Assembly: GCA_013140415.1 (NCBI GenBank)
Contig: JABFSW010000087.1
Span: 1-21,619 of the forward strand
Length of the DNA: 21,619 nt
Source of the DNA: Nitrosarchaeum sp.
GTDB lineage: Archaea; Thermoproteota; Nitrososphaeria; Nitrososphaerales; Nitrosopumilaceae
Direction: 5' to 3'
Shown: positions 1 through 7,666 of the stretch, piece by piece
Numbering within the stretch: the stretch's first letter is position 1
How the letters are laid out: the number at the start of each line of letters is the position of its first letter
Made by a program: the position numbers and the translations under genes
Notes under the pieces: model-generated
Told to the model about the DNA's origin: nothing
What the model saw: only the letters and a program-made list of their open reading frames with translations
Databases searched by the model: none

Positions 1-47
1 AACAAGAAATTTTATCTGAACTACGACCTGAGGTAAAGAAAAGTTAA
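1..47 (+). CDS. Partial C-terminus, probable ABC transporter ATPase
   Basis: An open frame enters from the left edge (frame starting at base 3) and ends at TAA 45-47, giving the tail QEILSELRPEVKKS. The 10-bp gap to the following permease start and the charged helical tail ending in 'LRPEVKK' fit the C-terminus of an SsuB/TauB-type ATPase, the usual partner of this permease family. Only about 14 residues are visible and no Walker or signature motif can be checked, so the identity rests on context. Confidence 0.45.
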   Translation, partial: QEILSELRPEVKKS

Positions 48-57
48 GTGATATTTT

Positions 58-816
58 ATGAAAAAAATTACTCTGACAAAACAAATTATTTTCTATATAG
101 CACTCATATCTATTTGGCAGCTTGTCTCGATGACAAATATCTGGCCCAACAATCTTTTTCCTTCTCCTTATGAGGTAGCTGAAGATTTAGTGTATACTGC
201 ATCTGATGGAAGTCTGTTCTTTGGAATAGGAACTAGTATTTTGAGATTGATAATTGGATTGGCAATTGCAATAGTTGGTGGGATGTTGCTTGGTATTTTT
301 ATGGCAAGAGTGGAGATTGTAAATCAAACCATAGGTTCATTGGTTTTAGGATTGCAATCAATTCCCTCTGTTGCTTGGGTGCCGCTTGCAATACTCTGGT
401 TTGGATTAACAGATGGTGGAATCATCTTTGTTACTGCAATTGGTTCTATGTTTGCAGTAACAATTGCTACCTATACTGGAGTCAAAAATATTAATCCGCA
501 TTATATCGAGGCTGCAAGAAATATGGGCGCAAAAGGAACTCAACTGGCTATATACGTCTTAATTCCTGCAGCATTTCCATATTTGATTTCTGGCTTCAAA
601 CAAGGATGGGCTTTTGCATGGAGAGGAGTAATTGGGGCTGAATTACTATTTTCATTTCTAGGATTGGGATTTTTGCTCAATGTAGGACGGCAGCTAAATG
701 ATATCTCTCAGGTGTTTGCAATAATGTTAGTAATAATGATGGTGGGTATTGCAATTGATGGAATAATTTTCAAGAGACTTGAAAATAAAGTCATGTCTAG
801 ATGGGGATTGCGTTAA
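58..816 (+). CDS. ABC transporter permease, SsuC/TauC (NitT/TauT) type
   Basis: This 252-residue inner-membrane permease of the BPD_transp_1 superfamily is close to the usual length for SsuC/TauC/ThiX-like proteins. About six hydrophobic segments are visible, starting with residues 9-24. The cytoplasmic EAA loop is clear (YIEAARNMGAKGTQL, about residues 150-164), followed by a C-terminal half with GAELLFS and GLGFLLN typical of the nitrate/sulfonate/taurine group. It would form the channel of an importer with the ATPase whose tail lies just upstream; no binding protein is visible here. The ATG at 58 lies 10 bp after the preceding stop, implying an operon. Substrate cannot be read from sequence: alkanesulfonates, nitrate/bicarbonate-like anions or a thiamin precursor are all known for this family. 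It ends 5 bp from the convergent MFS gene. Confidence 0.85.
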   Translation: MKKITLTKQIIFYIALISIWQLVSMTNIWPNNLFPSPYEVAEDLVYTASDGSLFFGIGTSILRLIIGLAIAIVGGMLLGIFMARVEIVNQTIGSLVLGLQSIPSVAWVPLAILWFGLTDGGIIFVTAIGSMFAVTIATYTGVKNINPHYIEAARNMGAKGTQLAIYVLIPAAFPYLISGFKQGWAFAWRGVIGAELLFSFLGLGFLLNVGRQLNDISQVFAIMLVIMMVGIAIDGIIFKRLENKVMSRWGLR

Positions 817-821
817 ATCTT

Positions 822-1922
822 CTATGATTTTATTTTCAGTGACACTCCAAATGCAACAATGATTATTGCAATTGCAAAATACATTACAGATACATAATTA
901 AACGCAAAAGCAATTACACCTGCAATTATAGGTCCTACAACAGCTCCAATTGAAATAGTTGAACTAAAAATTCCTGTTGATGTTGAACGTGGATTATTTT
1001 CCATCAAGTGAAAACTTCCTCCAATATACAAAAGAGCCCAAGTAACACCTACAAGTGCCATAAATGGCATTGCCATCCACCAGTCATTTATCAAAGCTAG
1101 TCCAACAAAGACAAATGTGGTACTGCCAGTTCCAATCTTGAATTTTGCTACATTTGAAATTTTAATTTTACTTGCCATCAAATTCATTAAAACAAATGCA
1201 GCTAACGTATTTGCTACATATACAATTGAAATTTGATAAAGTTCCGCACCTAATTTTTCCATTAGCATTATTGGAAAAATTGTCCATACTGATGATGCAC
1301 CAATATGTCGTAAGAGAAGTGATATGAATAGGAATTTATTTTTTATAATTATATTTTTTGTAGTTCCGGGAGTTAGTTCTTTTTCTTGTAATGTATTTGG
1401 CATCTTAATTGTAAATAACAATCCTATCAAAAAGAAAACTCCACTAATCAAAAAAGTTAGTTTGATGTCATTTACAATTCCTGCAGCAGCAGTTCCTGCT
1501 AACCACCCTAATGCATGAAATGAAATTACAGTTAATGCTCGTTTTTTTTCATGATTTGCTTCATACGTATAAGCAATCATAGAAGGAACCATTATCCCAC
1601 TTGCAACTCCAGCGCCAATTCTGGCTAAAAGTAATAATCCCACATCATCTGCAAAATAATGTAGTCCAAAAGCTATGGCACATCCAATGAAGCCTATTCT
1701 GATGAATTTCAGCCTAGTTCCTTTCTTATCTGAATGTCGTCCAAAGTAAATTTGAGATAAAATCTCGGCAAAACTAAATGATGCAATTATTAGCCCAATT
1801 TCGAAAACAGAATCTGTTACTTCCATTGCCATGATGGGCAAGAACACAAATACAATGGAAATTCCAGCATGCTGAAAAAAAGTAGCGCTACGAACTAGGT
1901 TGTTTAATTGTATTTTTTGCAT
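822..1922 (-). CDS. MFS transporter
   Basis: This 366-residue polytopic membrane protein is Major Facilitator-like. The N-terminal half has the cytoplasmic loop 2-3 signature (GRHSDKKGTR, about residues 61-70), the motif-A position of MFS proteins. Hydrophobic segments recur throughout, with a basic/polar central loop around residues 174-196 (PNTLQEKELTPGTTKN) separating two halves. It is somewhat shorter than the typical 400 residues. It is transcribed divergently from the methionine synthase gene and converges on the ABC permease with only a 5-bp gap. Direction of transport and substrate are unknown; drug/metabolite efflux is a common role for such proteins but is not shown here. The start is the ATG complementary to 1920-1922. 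Confidence 0.8.
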   Translation of the reverse strand: MQKIQLNNLVRSATFFQHAGISIVFVFLPIMAMEVTDSVFEIGLIIASFSFAEILSQIYFGRHSDKKGTRLKFIRIGFIGCAIAFGLHYFADDVGLLLLARIGAGVASGIMVPSMIAYTYEANHEKKRALTVISFHALGWLAGTAAAGIVNDIKLTFLISGVFFLIGLLFTIKMPNTLQEKELTPGTTKNIIIKNKFLFISLLLRHIGASSVWTIFPIMLMEKLGAELYQISIVYVANTLAAFVLMNLMASKIKISNVAKFKIGTGSTTFVFVGLALINDWWMAMPFMALVGVTWALLYIGGSFHLMENNPRSTSTGIFSSTISIGAVVGPIIAGVIAFAFNYVSVMYFAIAIIIVAFGVSLKIKS

Positions 1923-2035
1923 AAATATACAAAATTTCTTTCTTTACCTAATTTCAACATAAGTGCCAATTCCCCTGATTGTGTGGATTATTTTTCTCAA
2001 AAGAGTTAAACTGCTGGAAACATTCTAAAAATAAA

Positions 2036-2998
2036 TTGGTACAAAAAGAGTCTTTTCTTACTGCATTGCAAAACAGAATCTTGCTTTTTGATGGGGCAAT
2101 GGGAACTGAGATTCAAAAACATAATCCCAAACCTGAAGATTTTCCAAATAATCAAGACGGTTTTAATGATGGTTTAGTCTTAACACATCCAGAATGGATT
2201 GAACAAATTCACAAAAATTATCTGGATGCAGGTTCTGACTGTATTGAAACTAACTCCTTTGGTTCAAACAAAATAAAACTAGATGAATATGGATTTGGTA
2301 ATCAAACAGTAGACTTCAACAAAAAAATAGCTAAACTAGCAGTTGAAGTTTGCTCAGCATATACTGACAAATCTAGATACGTGGTTGGTTCAATGGGACC
2401 TACAGGTTATCTTCCAAGCTCAAATGATCCTGACTTGGGACAAAAACCACTCGATGAAATTAAAGATGCATTTGAATTACAAGCTGAAGGTCTAATTCTT
2501 GGCGGGGTGGACGCTCTTTTAATTGAAACAAGTCAAGATATCTTGGAAGTAAAACTTGCTATTGAAGCATGTCATGGTGCAATGAAAAAAACTGGAAAAA
2601 AAGTTCCAATTATTGCAAATACAACCTTGGATCAATATGGAAAAATGTTACTTGGAACAAACATTCAAGCTGCATACACAACTGTATCTGATATGGGGAT
2701 TGATGTTTTTGGTTTGAATTGCTCTACAGGTCCAATTGAAATGACTCCAAGTGTTAGATGGCTTGATGAGCAAAATGAGCATGATCTGTTGGTAGTTCCT
2801 AATGCAGGTATGCCTGAAAATCAGGGTGGACAAGCAGTATACAAGATGACTCCTGAAAAAATGGGCGAAGTACTTGGTGATTTTCTTAAACAATACAAAA
2901 AAGTTCGAATAATTGGAGGTTGTTGTGGAACAAATCCTGAACATATTGCTGTACTAAGAAAAGTAATTGACGAAAAAGCCTATTCTATCAAGGGTTAA
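2036..2998 (+). CDS. metH: Methionine synthase homocysteine-binding subunit (MetH N-terminal module)
   Basis: This is a homocysteine S-methyltransferase-domain protein of 320 residues from the chosen TTG at 2036. It corresponds to the first module of cobalamin-dependent MetH, which activates homocysteine on zinc to accept a methyl group from methylcobalamin. The motif ILLFDGAMGTEIQ opens the barrel. The three zinc-binding cysteines are present as C229 (GLNCSTGP) and C296-C297 (GGCCGTNPEHI). The frame stays open upstream to a TTG at 1979, but those 19 residues (rich in Cys, Phe and Lys) do not look like the family. The 2036 start leaves only a short lead-in to the conserved barrel and has a TATA-like GAGTTAAA about 29 bp upstream. 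It is followed 32 bp later by the remaining MetH modules, so the enzyme is split over two adjacent genes. Confidence 0.88.
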   Translation: MVQKESFLTALQNRILLFDGAMGTEIQKHNPKPEDFPNNQDGFNDGLVLTHPEWIEQIHKNYLDAGSDCIETNSFGSNKIKLDEYGFGNQTVDFNKKIAKLAVEVCSAYTDKSRYVVGSMGPTGYLPSSNDPDLGQKPLDEIKDAFELQAEGLILGGVDALLIETSQDILEVKLAIEACHGAMKKTGKKVPIIANTTLDQYGKMLLGTNIQAAYTTVSDMGIDVFGLNCSTGPIEMTPSVRWLDEQNEHDLLVVPNAGMPENQGGQAVYKMTPEKMGEVLGDFLKQYKKVRIIGGCCGTNPEHIAVLRKVIDEKAYSIKG

Positions 2999-3030
2999 GT
3001 ATTTAGAAAAACTGAGGAGAATTTATCACA

Positions 3031-5532
3031 TTGACTGTCCCTAGAGTTAGCTCTGCACTAAAAGCCGTTGATTTGAAGCAATTACCGCCGCCTCTGATCA
3101 TTGGAGAGAGAATCAACACACAAGGTTCCAGAAAAGCAAAACAGCTTGTACTCAATGATGATTATGATGGATTAGTTGATTTAGCAAGAATCCAGGCAGA
3201 AGACGGTGCACACTGTCTTGATGTTTGTGTTGCCACTACTGAGCGAGCTGATGAACGTCAATTCATGCTGAATCTTGTTAAAAAATTAAGCTTGGAAATT
3301 GATGCTCCGCTTGTAATTGACTCTACAGATCCGGATGTGATAGAAGCAGCTGTAGAACAAATTCCTGGAAGACCGATAATTAATTCTATTAATCTGGAAG
3401 GAGATGGAAGTAGATTTGAAAGACTTGCACCAATAATGGCAAAGTACGGTTTACCTGCAATTGCATTATGTATTGGGCCAAAAGGTATGGCAAAAACTCC
3501 TCAAGAGAAAGTTGAAACTGCAGAATTACTTTATGAAACAGGAAAAAAATATGGATTAAAAATTGAACAATTTATTTTTGATGTTCTTACATTCACACTT
3601 GCTACTGGAGAAGATGAATTTTTAGATGCGGGAAAAAACACTCTGGAAGGTATCAGACTTGTAAAAGAAAAATTTCCAAACTCATTTACAACTTTGGGAT
3701 TGAGCAATATTAGTTTTGGATTAGCTCCATATGCACGAAAAGTCCTCAACTCTGCATTTTTGTATCATGCAGTAAAATCTGGTCTGGATACAGCTATTGT
3801 AAATGCAAAAGAAATAATTCCTTATGGGGAAATCGATGCAAAAGAAAAAAAACTAGCTGAAGATCTAATATTTAATACTCATCTAAATGCATTATCTGAA
3901 TTAATTATCTATTTTGAAAAGACAGGTGCGCAAGATACTAGCACTTCCAAAAAAATTGATGTAGATCCAACTTGGCCTCCTGGAAAACGTGCAAACTTTA
4001 GAATTGTAAATAGATTAAAAGATGGAATTCAAAACGATGTTGTTTCTGCTATTGCAGAAAAGATAGGTAAAAATGAAATTATTGAAGAACATAACAGCAT
4101 TCTTTCTCTAAATATCTCTCCTGCAATTACTCATGAAGGGGCAATTAGAACACTAAATGAGGATTTACTTCCTGCAATGAAAGAAGTTGGTGATAAATTT
4201 GGCTCAGGCGAACTGATCCTACCATTTGTTCTCAAATCTGCTGAATGCATGAAGGCAGCAGTAGGAGAATTAGAAAAATATCTGATTAAAGAAGAAGGCA
4301 CATCTAAAGGAAAGCTTGTACTTGGAACCGTCTACGGCGACGTTCATGACATTGGAAAGAATTTGGTAAAGACTATCTTTCAAAATAACGGTTACACTGT
4401 TTATGATCTGGGCAAGCAAGTGCCTCTACAAAAATTCTTAGAAAAAATAGACGAAGTAAAACCAGATGCTATTGGATTATCTGCACTTTTGGTATCAACA
4501 TCAAAGCAGATGCAGTATTTCATTGAGCATGCAAGAAAAAACAACATGAATATTCCGATTCTATGTGGTGGTGCTGCCATCAATAGTAACTATATTAACA
4601 GAATTGCAAAAGAAGGTGGCATCTACGAATCTGGAGTATTTTATTGTAACACAATGTTTGAAGGTCTGAAAACAATGGATACACTAGTTTCAAATGAAAA
4701 ACCTAAATTTTTGGTACAATGGAAAGAGAAGCTTGAAAGTTGGAAAGAAAGATCTACTGCTGTCATTGATACTTCAAATCTTCCAAAAAGCGACATCCAA
4801 CCTGTAATTCCGCCTACTCCTCCAATAATTGGAGAACCAATCAGATTGAAATCTGCTCAAATCAATATGGGTGAAGTTTGGGAATTGATTGACAAAAAAT
4901 CTCTATTCAAGTTATCTTGGGGTCTACGTGGAAAAGCAGGTGCTGATTCTGAAGCAGATCATGAAACATTACTAAATGAATGGAAGATTCGAATAATTCG
5001 AGAAAAATTGTTTGAACCCGAAATAGTTTATGGCTATTTCAAATGTCACAATAAAGATAGAAAACTACAAGTTGATAATCCAAACGGTACAAGTGTAGAG
5101 TTTGATTTTCCACGCTCTTCCAAGTCTAGTCATCTTTGTCTTACTGATTATTTTGGGGAAGATGACATTGTTGCATTTCAAGCAGTTACGGTTGGAAACA
5201 AAGTTTCAGATGTTATAGAAAAATGGAATAAAGAAGACAAGTATGCTGATGCATATTATTTGCATGGTTTAGCAGTTGAAGTAGCTGAGGCATTAGCCGA
5301 ATGGATAAATCGTAAAATAAAATCTGAATTAAAACTTGAAAAAGGAGGCCTTCGATACAGTTGGGGTTTTCCAAGTTGCCCTGATATCTTACAACATAAT
5401 CTAGTTTGGAAGATATTACAACCTGAAAAATCTGGAATGGTGTTAGACCAAGAATCTGGACAAATTATTCCAGAACAATCAACGGCTGCAATTGTAGTGC
5501 ATCATCCTAAATCGCAATATTTCGTACTTTAG
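3031..5532 (+). CDS. metH: Methionine synthase pterin/cobalamin/activation subunit (MetH C-terminal modules)
   Basis: This 833-residue protein carries the other MetH modules in order. The pterin-binding domain spans about 18-290 (IIGERINTQGSRKAK, IDSTDPDVIEAAVEQIPGRP, NSINLEGDGSRF). The B12 cap region is about 320-425. The B12-binding domain is about 428-560, with D437-x-H439-D-I-G containing the lower axial histidine, and LLVST and CGGAAIN later. An AdoMet-activation domain spans about 615-833 (RYSWGFPSCPDI; terminal HHPKSQYFVL). It should move methyl from methyl-tetrahydropterin to cobalamin and on to homocysteine held by the upstream protein. The start is TTG 3031, preceded by GAGGAG at 3014-3019, a good Shine-Dalgarno. 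Its TAG stop overlaps the stop of the convergent metF by a few bases. The activation domain implies reductive SAM-dependent repair of cob(II)alamin and hence a flavodoxin- or ferredoxin-like donor, not seen in this window. Confidence 0.93.
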   Translation: MTVPRVSSALKAVDLKQLPPPLIIGERINTQGSRKAKQLVLNDDYDGLVDLARIQAEDGAHCLDVCVATTERADERQFMLNLVKKLSLEIDAPLVIDSTDPDVIEAAVEQIPGRPIINSINLEGDGSRFERLAPIMAKYGLPAIALCIGPKGMAKTPQEKVETAELLYETGKKYGLKIEQFIFDVLTFTLATGEDEFLDAGKNTLEGIRLVKEKFPNSFTTLGLSNISFGLAPYARKVLNSAFLYHAVKSGLDTAIVNAKEIIPYGEIDAKEKKLAEDLIFNTHLNALSELIIYFEKTGAQDTSTSKKIDVDPTWPPGKRANFRIVNRLKDGIQNDVVSAIAEKIGKNEIIEEHNSILSLNISPAITHEGAIRTLNEDLLPAMKEVGDKFGSGELILPFVLKSAECMKAAVGELEKYLIKEEGTSKGKLVLGTVYGDVHDIGKNLVKTIFQNNGYTVYDLGKQVPLQKFLEKIDEVKPDAIGLSALLVSTSKQMQYFIEHARKNNMNIPILCGGAAINSNYINRIAKEGGIYESGVFYCNTMFEGLKTMDTLVSNEKPKFLVQWKEKLESWKERSTAVIDTSNLPKSDIQPVIPPTPPIIGEPIRLKSAQINMGEVWELIDKKSLFKLSWGLRGKAGADSEADHETLLNEWKIRIIREKLFEPEIVYGYFKCHNKDRKLQVDNPNGTSVEFDFPRSSKSSHLCLTDYFGEDDIVAFQAVTVGNKVSDVIEKWNKEDKYADAYYLHGLAVEVAEALAEWINRKIKSELKLEKGGLRYSWGFPSCPDILQHNLVWKILQPEKSGMVLDQESGQIIPEQSTAAIVVHHPKSQYFVL

Positions 5533-6281
5533 ATCTTCTTTAGTGTCTCTTCTGCAAATGTAAAATCATTAGGCGATGTGATTAGTACATCTCCTGCAAT
5601 ACTGTGAATCTGTCTGATAAAATTAGCAGGATTTTCTTTGTAGCCTGACCAATCTAATTCCAAAAACTTTGCAGAATTCTCATTTTTTTCCGTAGGCAAC
5701 AAAACACATGGAATAATTCTAAATCCACCTGGTCTTAATTTGTTAGAAATTCTTTGCACCTGTTCTGTTGAATGAATCACTTGTGTCATAAAACCCTTAG
5801 GTGCAGCAGTAATTTTTTTTTGAATTTTTTCAAAGTTAGGATTACTAGGCAATGATAAAAAGAAGTTTATTTTCTTGCCATAACCTAATTCGTTTAGCTG
5901 CTTAACGACATGACTTGGAATCAAACCTGAATCTGTTGGATTCTCTTTTGATGGATCACCTTTCAGAACGAGAATTCCGTCTAATTTCAGATCTATTGAT
6001 TCTTGCACTATTTGTTTAATCGAATCCATGTCTTTGTCTCTTACACGCATACTTATTGTAATTTGCAAATTAGGATGGTTTGTCTTCAGTATTTTTCCTG
6101 TGGTTAATGCTGAAACTCGTCTAGTTCCCAAAACAGAATCTGTTACATGAATACCGTCACATAACATACTGATATCTGAAACTCTTTGTACAAGTTTTGA
6201 TAATAATGAATTTGTTTCCTCATTTGATGCTTTGATACCTTCTGGAATTTTTGGTGGGTTTATTTCGTAGATGACCGCCAT
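5529..6281 (-). CDS. metF: Methylenetetrahydrofolate reductase family protein
   Basis: This 250-residue protein of the FAD-dependent methylenetetrahydrofolate reductase fold would make the methyl-pterin used by the neighbouring methionine synthase. Visible family features are the N-terminal strand VIYEINPPKIPEG (where many MetF proteins have a FE-xPP motif), DGIHVTDSVLG, and LDGILVLKGDPSKE, the region that lines the flavin and substrate. It is shorter than bacterial MetF (about 290). The frame extends to a TTG at 6329, but ATG 6281 begins exactly at the conserved strand and has a TATA-like sequence (GGTTAAAA on the plus strand, 6303-6310) about 26 bp upstream, so the longer start is unlikely. 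It converges on the methionine synthase gene with overlapping stop codons. The electron donor (NADH, F420H2 or ferredoxin) cannot be read from sequence. Confidence 0.82.
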   Translation of the reverse strand: MAVIYEINPPKIPEGIKASNEETNSLLSKLVQRVSDISMLCDGIHVTDSVLGTRRVSALTTGKILKTNHPNLQITISMRVRDKDMDSIKQIVQESIDLKLDGILVLKGDPSKENPTDSGLIPSHVVKQLNELGYGKKINFFLSLPSNPNFEKIQKKITAAPKGFMTQVIHSTEQVQRISNKLRPGGFRIIPCVLLPTEKNENSAKFLELDWSGYKENPANFIRQIHSIAGDVLITSPNDFTFAEETLKKI

Positions 6282-6355
6282 AAATAATCTCAAATTTAAC
6301 TTGGTTAAAACCTTTAAACGCAAACTCAATAAAATAGATAATCACTATAATCATA

Positions 6356-6904
6356 GTGGACTTGGAATTACTACGTTCTTTACTTTCAAGTAAAATCGAT
6401 CCCGTCATAGAACATTATGGAACAAATAATCTTGCATCAATACTTGTTGTGATTTATGGTGAAGATCCAATTATTTTGATGACTGAAAAACCAAAGCATC
6501 TCAAATTACATGCTGGGGAAATTTCATTTCCAGGTGGAAAATTTGATCCAAGTGATTCTGATCTTTTAGAAACTGCATTGCGTGAAACTCGAGAAGAAAT
6601 AGGTTTAAGAATTTCAAAAAACCAAGTGACAGGACAACTAGAACCGGTTGTAACTCTTAATTCTGGGTTCACTATCTTACCATTTGTTTCAATAGTTGAT
6701 GAAATTACGTCACTTTCAGCCAATTCTGAAGTGGAAAAAATACTACACATACCTCTCAAATCTTTTTTGAAAACAATGGCAGATGATCTAAATCCAACTC
6801 ACCAAAGAATTCAAGAAATGTATACATTTGAATATCAAAATAAAATTATCTGGGGCGCATCTGCAAGAATCCTAAAACAAATAGCAAATCGATTAAATCT
6901 CTGA
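6356..6904 (+). CDS. NUDIX hydrolase, CoA-pyrophosphatase (NudL) type
   Basis: This 182-residue NUDIX protein has a recognisable catalytic half-box R76-E77-T-R-E80-E81-I-G83-L, giving the metal-binding glutamates. The first half of the canonical box is altered, with an aspartate-rich FDPSDSD stretch instead of G-x5-E. This, together with the upstream H-x-GEISFPGGK segment (about 52-62), is the layout of the CoA pyrophosphohydrolase subgroup that splits CoA into phosphopantetheine and 3',5'-ADP. CoA use is plausible for an organism that fixes carbon through CoA thioesters, but another (di)nucleotide substrate is possible. The GTG start at 6356 is divergent from metF and has an AT-rich TATA-like AATAAAAT (6328-6335) about 25 bp upstream. 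It is followed 36 bp later by the L39e gene. Confidence 0.8.
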   Translation: MDLELLRSLLSSKIDPVIEHYGTNNLASILVVIYGEDPIILMTEKPKHLKLHAGEISFPGGKFDPSDSDLLETALRETREEIGLRISKNQVTGQLEPVVTLNSGFTILPFVSIVDEITSLSANSEVEKILHIPLKSFLKTMADDLNPTHQRIQEMYTFEYQNKIIWGASARILKQIANRLNL

Positions 6905-6910
6905 GATTCA

Positions 6911-6918
6911 TTTAAAAA
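6911..6918 (+). promoter_or_regulatory. TATA box of the L39e-L31e operon
   Basis: TTTAAAAA lies centred about 26 bp before the L39e ATG (6941), immediately after the NUDIX stop. That spacing would place transcription start at or next to the A of the ATG, i.e. a leaderless messenger. Confidence 0.6.
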
Positions 6919-6940
6919 GAGCTCTTCGTGCCTGAAAATT

Positions 6941-7099
6941 ATGGCTGCACGCAAGTCATCTCCAAGAAAAATACGTCTGTTAAAAAAGACAAGACAGACT
7001 TCACCTGTGCCAGCTTGGATTATTCTAAGAACAAAGAGAACCGTTAGATCAAATCCAAAACGTAGAGCTTGGAGATCAACAGATGTGGAGGTTGGATAG
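6941..7099 (+). CDS. rpl39e: 50S ribosomal protein L39e
   Basis: This 52-residue, very basic protein matches the archaeal/eukaryotic L39e family in length and signature: an SPRKIRLLKKTRQ N-terminal part, PVPAWIILRT, and the C-terminal RSNPKRRAWRSTDV. L39e lies in the polypeptide exit tunnel of the large subunit. The ATG start fits the conserved N-terminus and the upstream TATA box. Its TAG stop (7097-7099) directly abuts the TTG start of L31e, so the two are almost certainly one transcript. The L39e-L31e pairing is a standard archaeal arrangement. Confidence 0.95.
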   Translation: MAARKSSPRKIRLLKKTRQTSPVPAWIILRTKRTVRSNPKRRAWRSTDVEVG

Positions 7100-7627
7100 T
7101 TGTCTCAAGAATTAGAAAGAGTCTATACTATCAATTTGGGTAAAGTTTTACTTTCCGTAGATACACATCGTGCCCCTAGAGCTATTAACATGATTAAAGA
7201 ATTTGCTCGTCATCATATGAAAACAGCAGATATCCGAATTGAGGAAGATCTTGCTCATCAAATTTGGTCAAAAGGAGTTAGAAGTCCTCCAAGAAAAATT
7301 AGAGTTAGAATGAGTAAAACTGATGAAGGATATGTTTTAGTTTCACCATATGCTGATGAAAAAGAATCTAAAGACACACCAGATAAAGAAGTAAAGAAAG
7401 GTAAATCATCTAAAGATTCAAAGAAAGAAACACCTGTCAAGGATGTAACAACAGATGCACCAATCAAAGAAGTAAAGAAAGAAACACTAGCTAAAGAAGT
7501 AAAGAAAGAAACACCAATCAAAGAAGTAAAGAAAGAAACACCAATCAAAGAAGTAAAGAAAGAAACACCATCTAAAGAAGTAAAGAAAGAAACACCATCT
7601 AAAGAAGTAAAGAAAAAATCTAAATAG
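7100..7627 (+). CDS. rpl31e: 50S ribosomal protein L31e with Lys/Glu-rich repeat tail
   Basis: Residues 1 to about 88 are a normal L31e core (ERVYTINLGKVLLSV, APRAINMIKEFARHH, KGVRSPPRKIRVRMSK), a large-subunit protein near the tunnel exit. The protein is 175 residues against the usual 85-95 for archaeal L31e. The extra half is low-complexity Lys/Glu/Thr/Pro, ending in five 9-residue repeats of the form KEVKKETPx plus a partial one. The TTG start follows the L39e stop with no gap; the coupling and the good N-terminus support it. Ribosomal core function is secure. The tail is likely disordered and solvent-exposed, and its role is unknown; binding rRNA, the membrane or nascent-chain factors at the exit site is speculation. 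Confidence 0.93.
   Translation: MSQELERVYTINLGKVLLSVDTHRAPRAINMIKEFARHHMKTADIRIEEDLAHQIWSKGVRSPPRKIRVRMSKTDEGYVLVSPYADEKESKDTPDKEVKKGKSSKDSKKETPVKDVTTDAPIKEVKKETLAKEVKKETPIKEVKKETPIKEVKKETPSKEVKKETPSKEVKKKSK
7466..7624 (+). repeat. 27-bp in-frame tandem repeat in L31e tail
   Basis: Five copies of a 27-bp unit start at 7466, 7493, 7520, 7547 and 7574, followed by a truncated copy from 7601. Each encodes KEVKKETPx (the first ends in LA instead of PI/PS). The copies are nearly identical at DNA level, which implies recent slippage expansion. Looser relatives (KEVKKGKSS, KDSKKETPV) lie just upstream, suggesting older decayed units. Confidence 0.95.
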
Positions 7628-7666
7628 AAAATTCTATTTTTATTAAAAAATTGTTATAAAATTATT
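7628..7666. terminator. AT-rich convergent terminator region
   Basis: This 39-bp spacer lies between the converging L31e and FtsZ-like genes. It contains T-runs on the plus strand (CTATTTTTATT, ATTATTTTATT) and A-runs that read as T-runs on the minus strand, suitable for oligo-T archaeal termination in both directions. No stable stem is evident. Confidence 0.5.

Noticed and set aside
1979-2035. Upstream extension of the MetH homocysteine subunit to a TTG at 1979
   Set aside because: The 19 extra residues do not look like the family and lie across the likely promoter; the TTG at 2036 fits better.
2648-2944. 98-residue minus-strand frame opposite the MetH homocysteine subunit
   Set aside because: It overlaps conserved zinc-site codons, has no recognisable domain and biased Cys/Thr composition typical of an antisense shadow.
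6282-6329. Upstream extension of MetF to a TTG at 6329
   Set aside because: The extension overlaps a well-placed TATA-like element and precedes the conserved first strand; ATG 6281 is preferred.
7258-7548. Minus-strand repetitive frame opposite L31e
   Set aside because: Its FFTSLxGVS repeats are simply the reverse complement of the L31e tail repeats.
7466-7624. CRISPR-like regular repeats
   Set aside because: Units are contiguous 27-bp coding repeats with no unique spacers, in frame with L31e.
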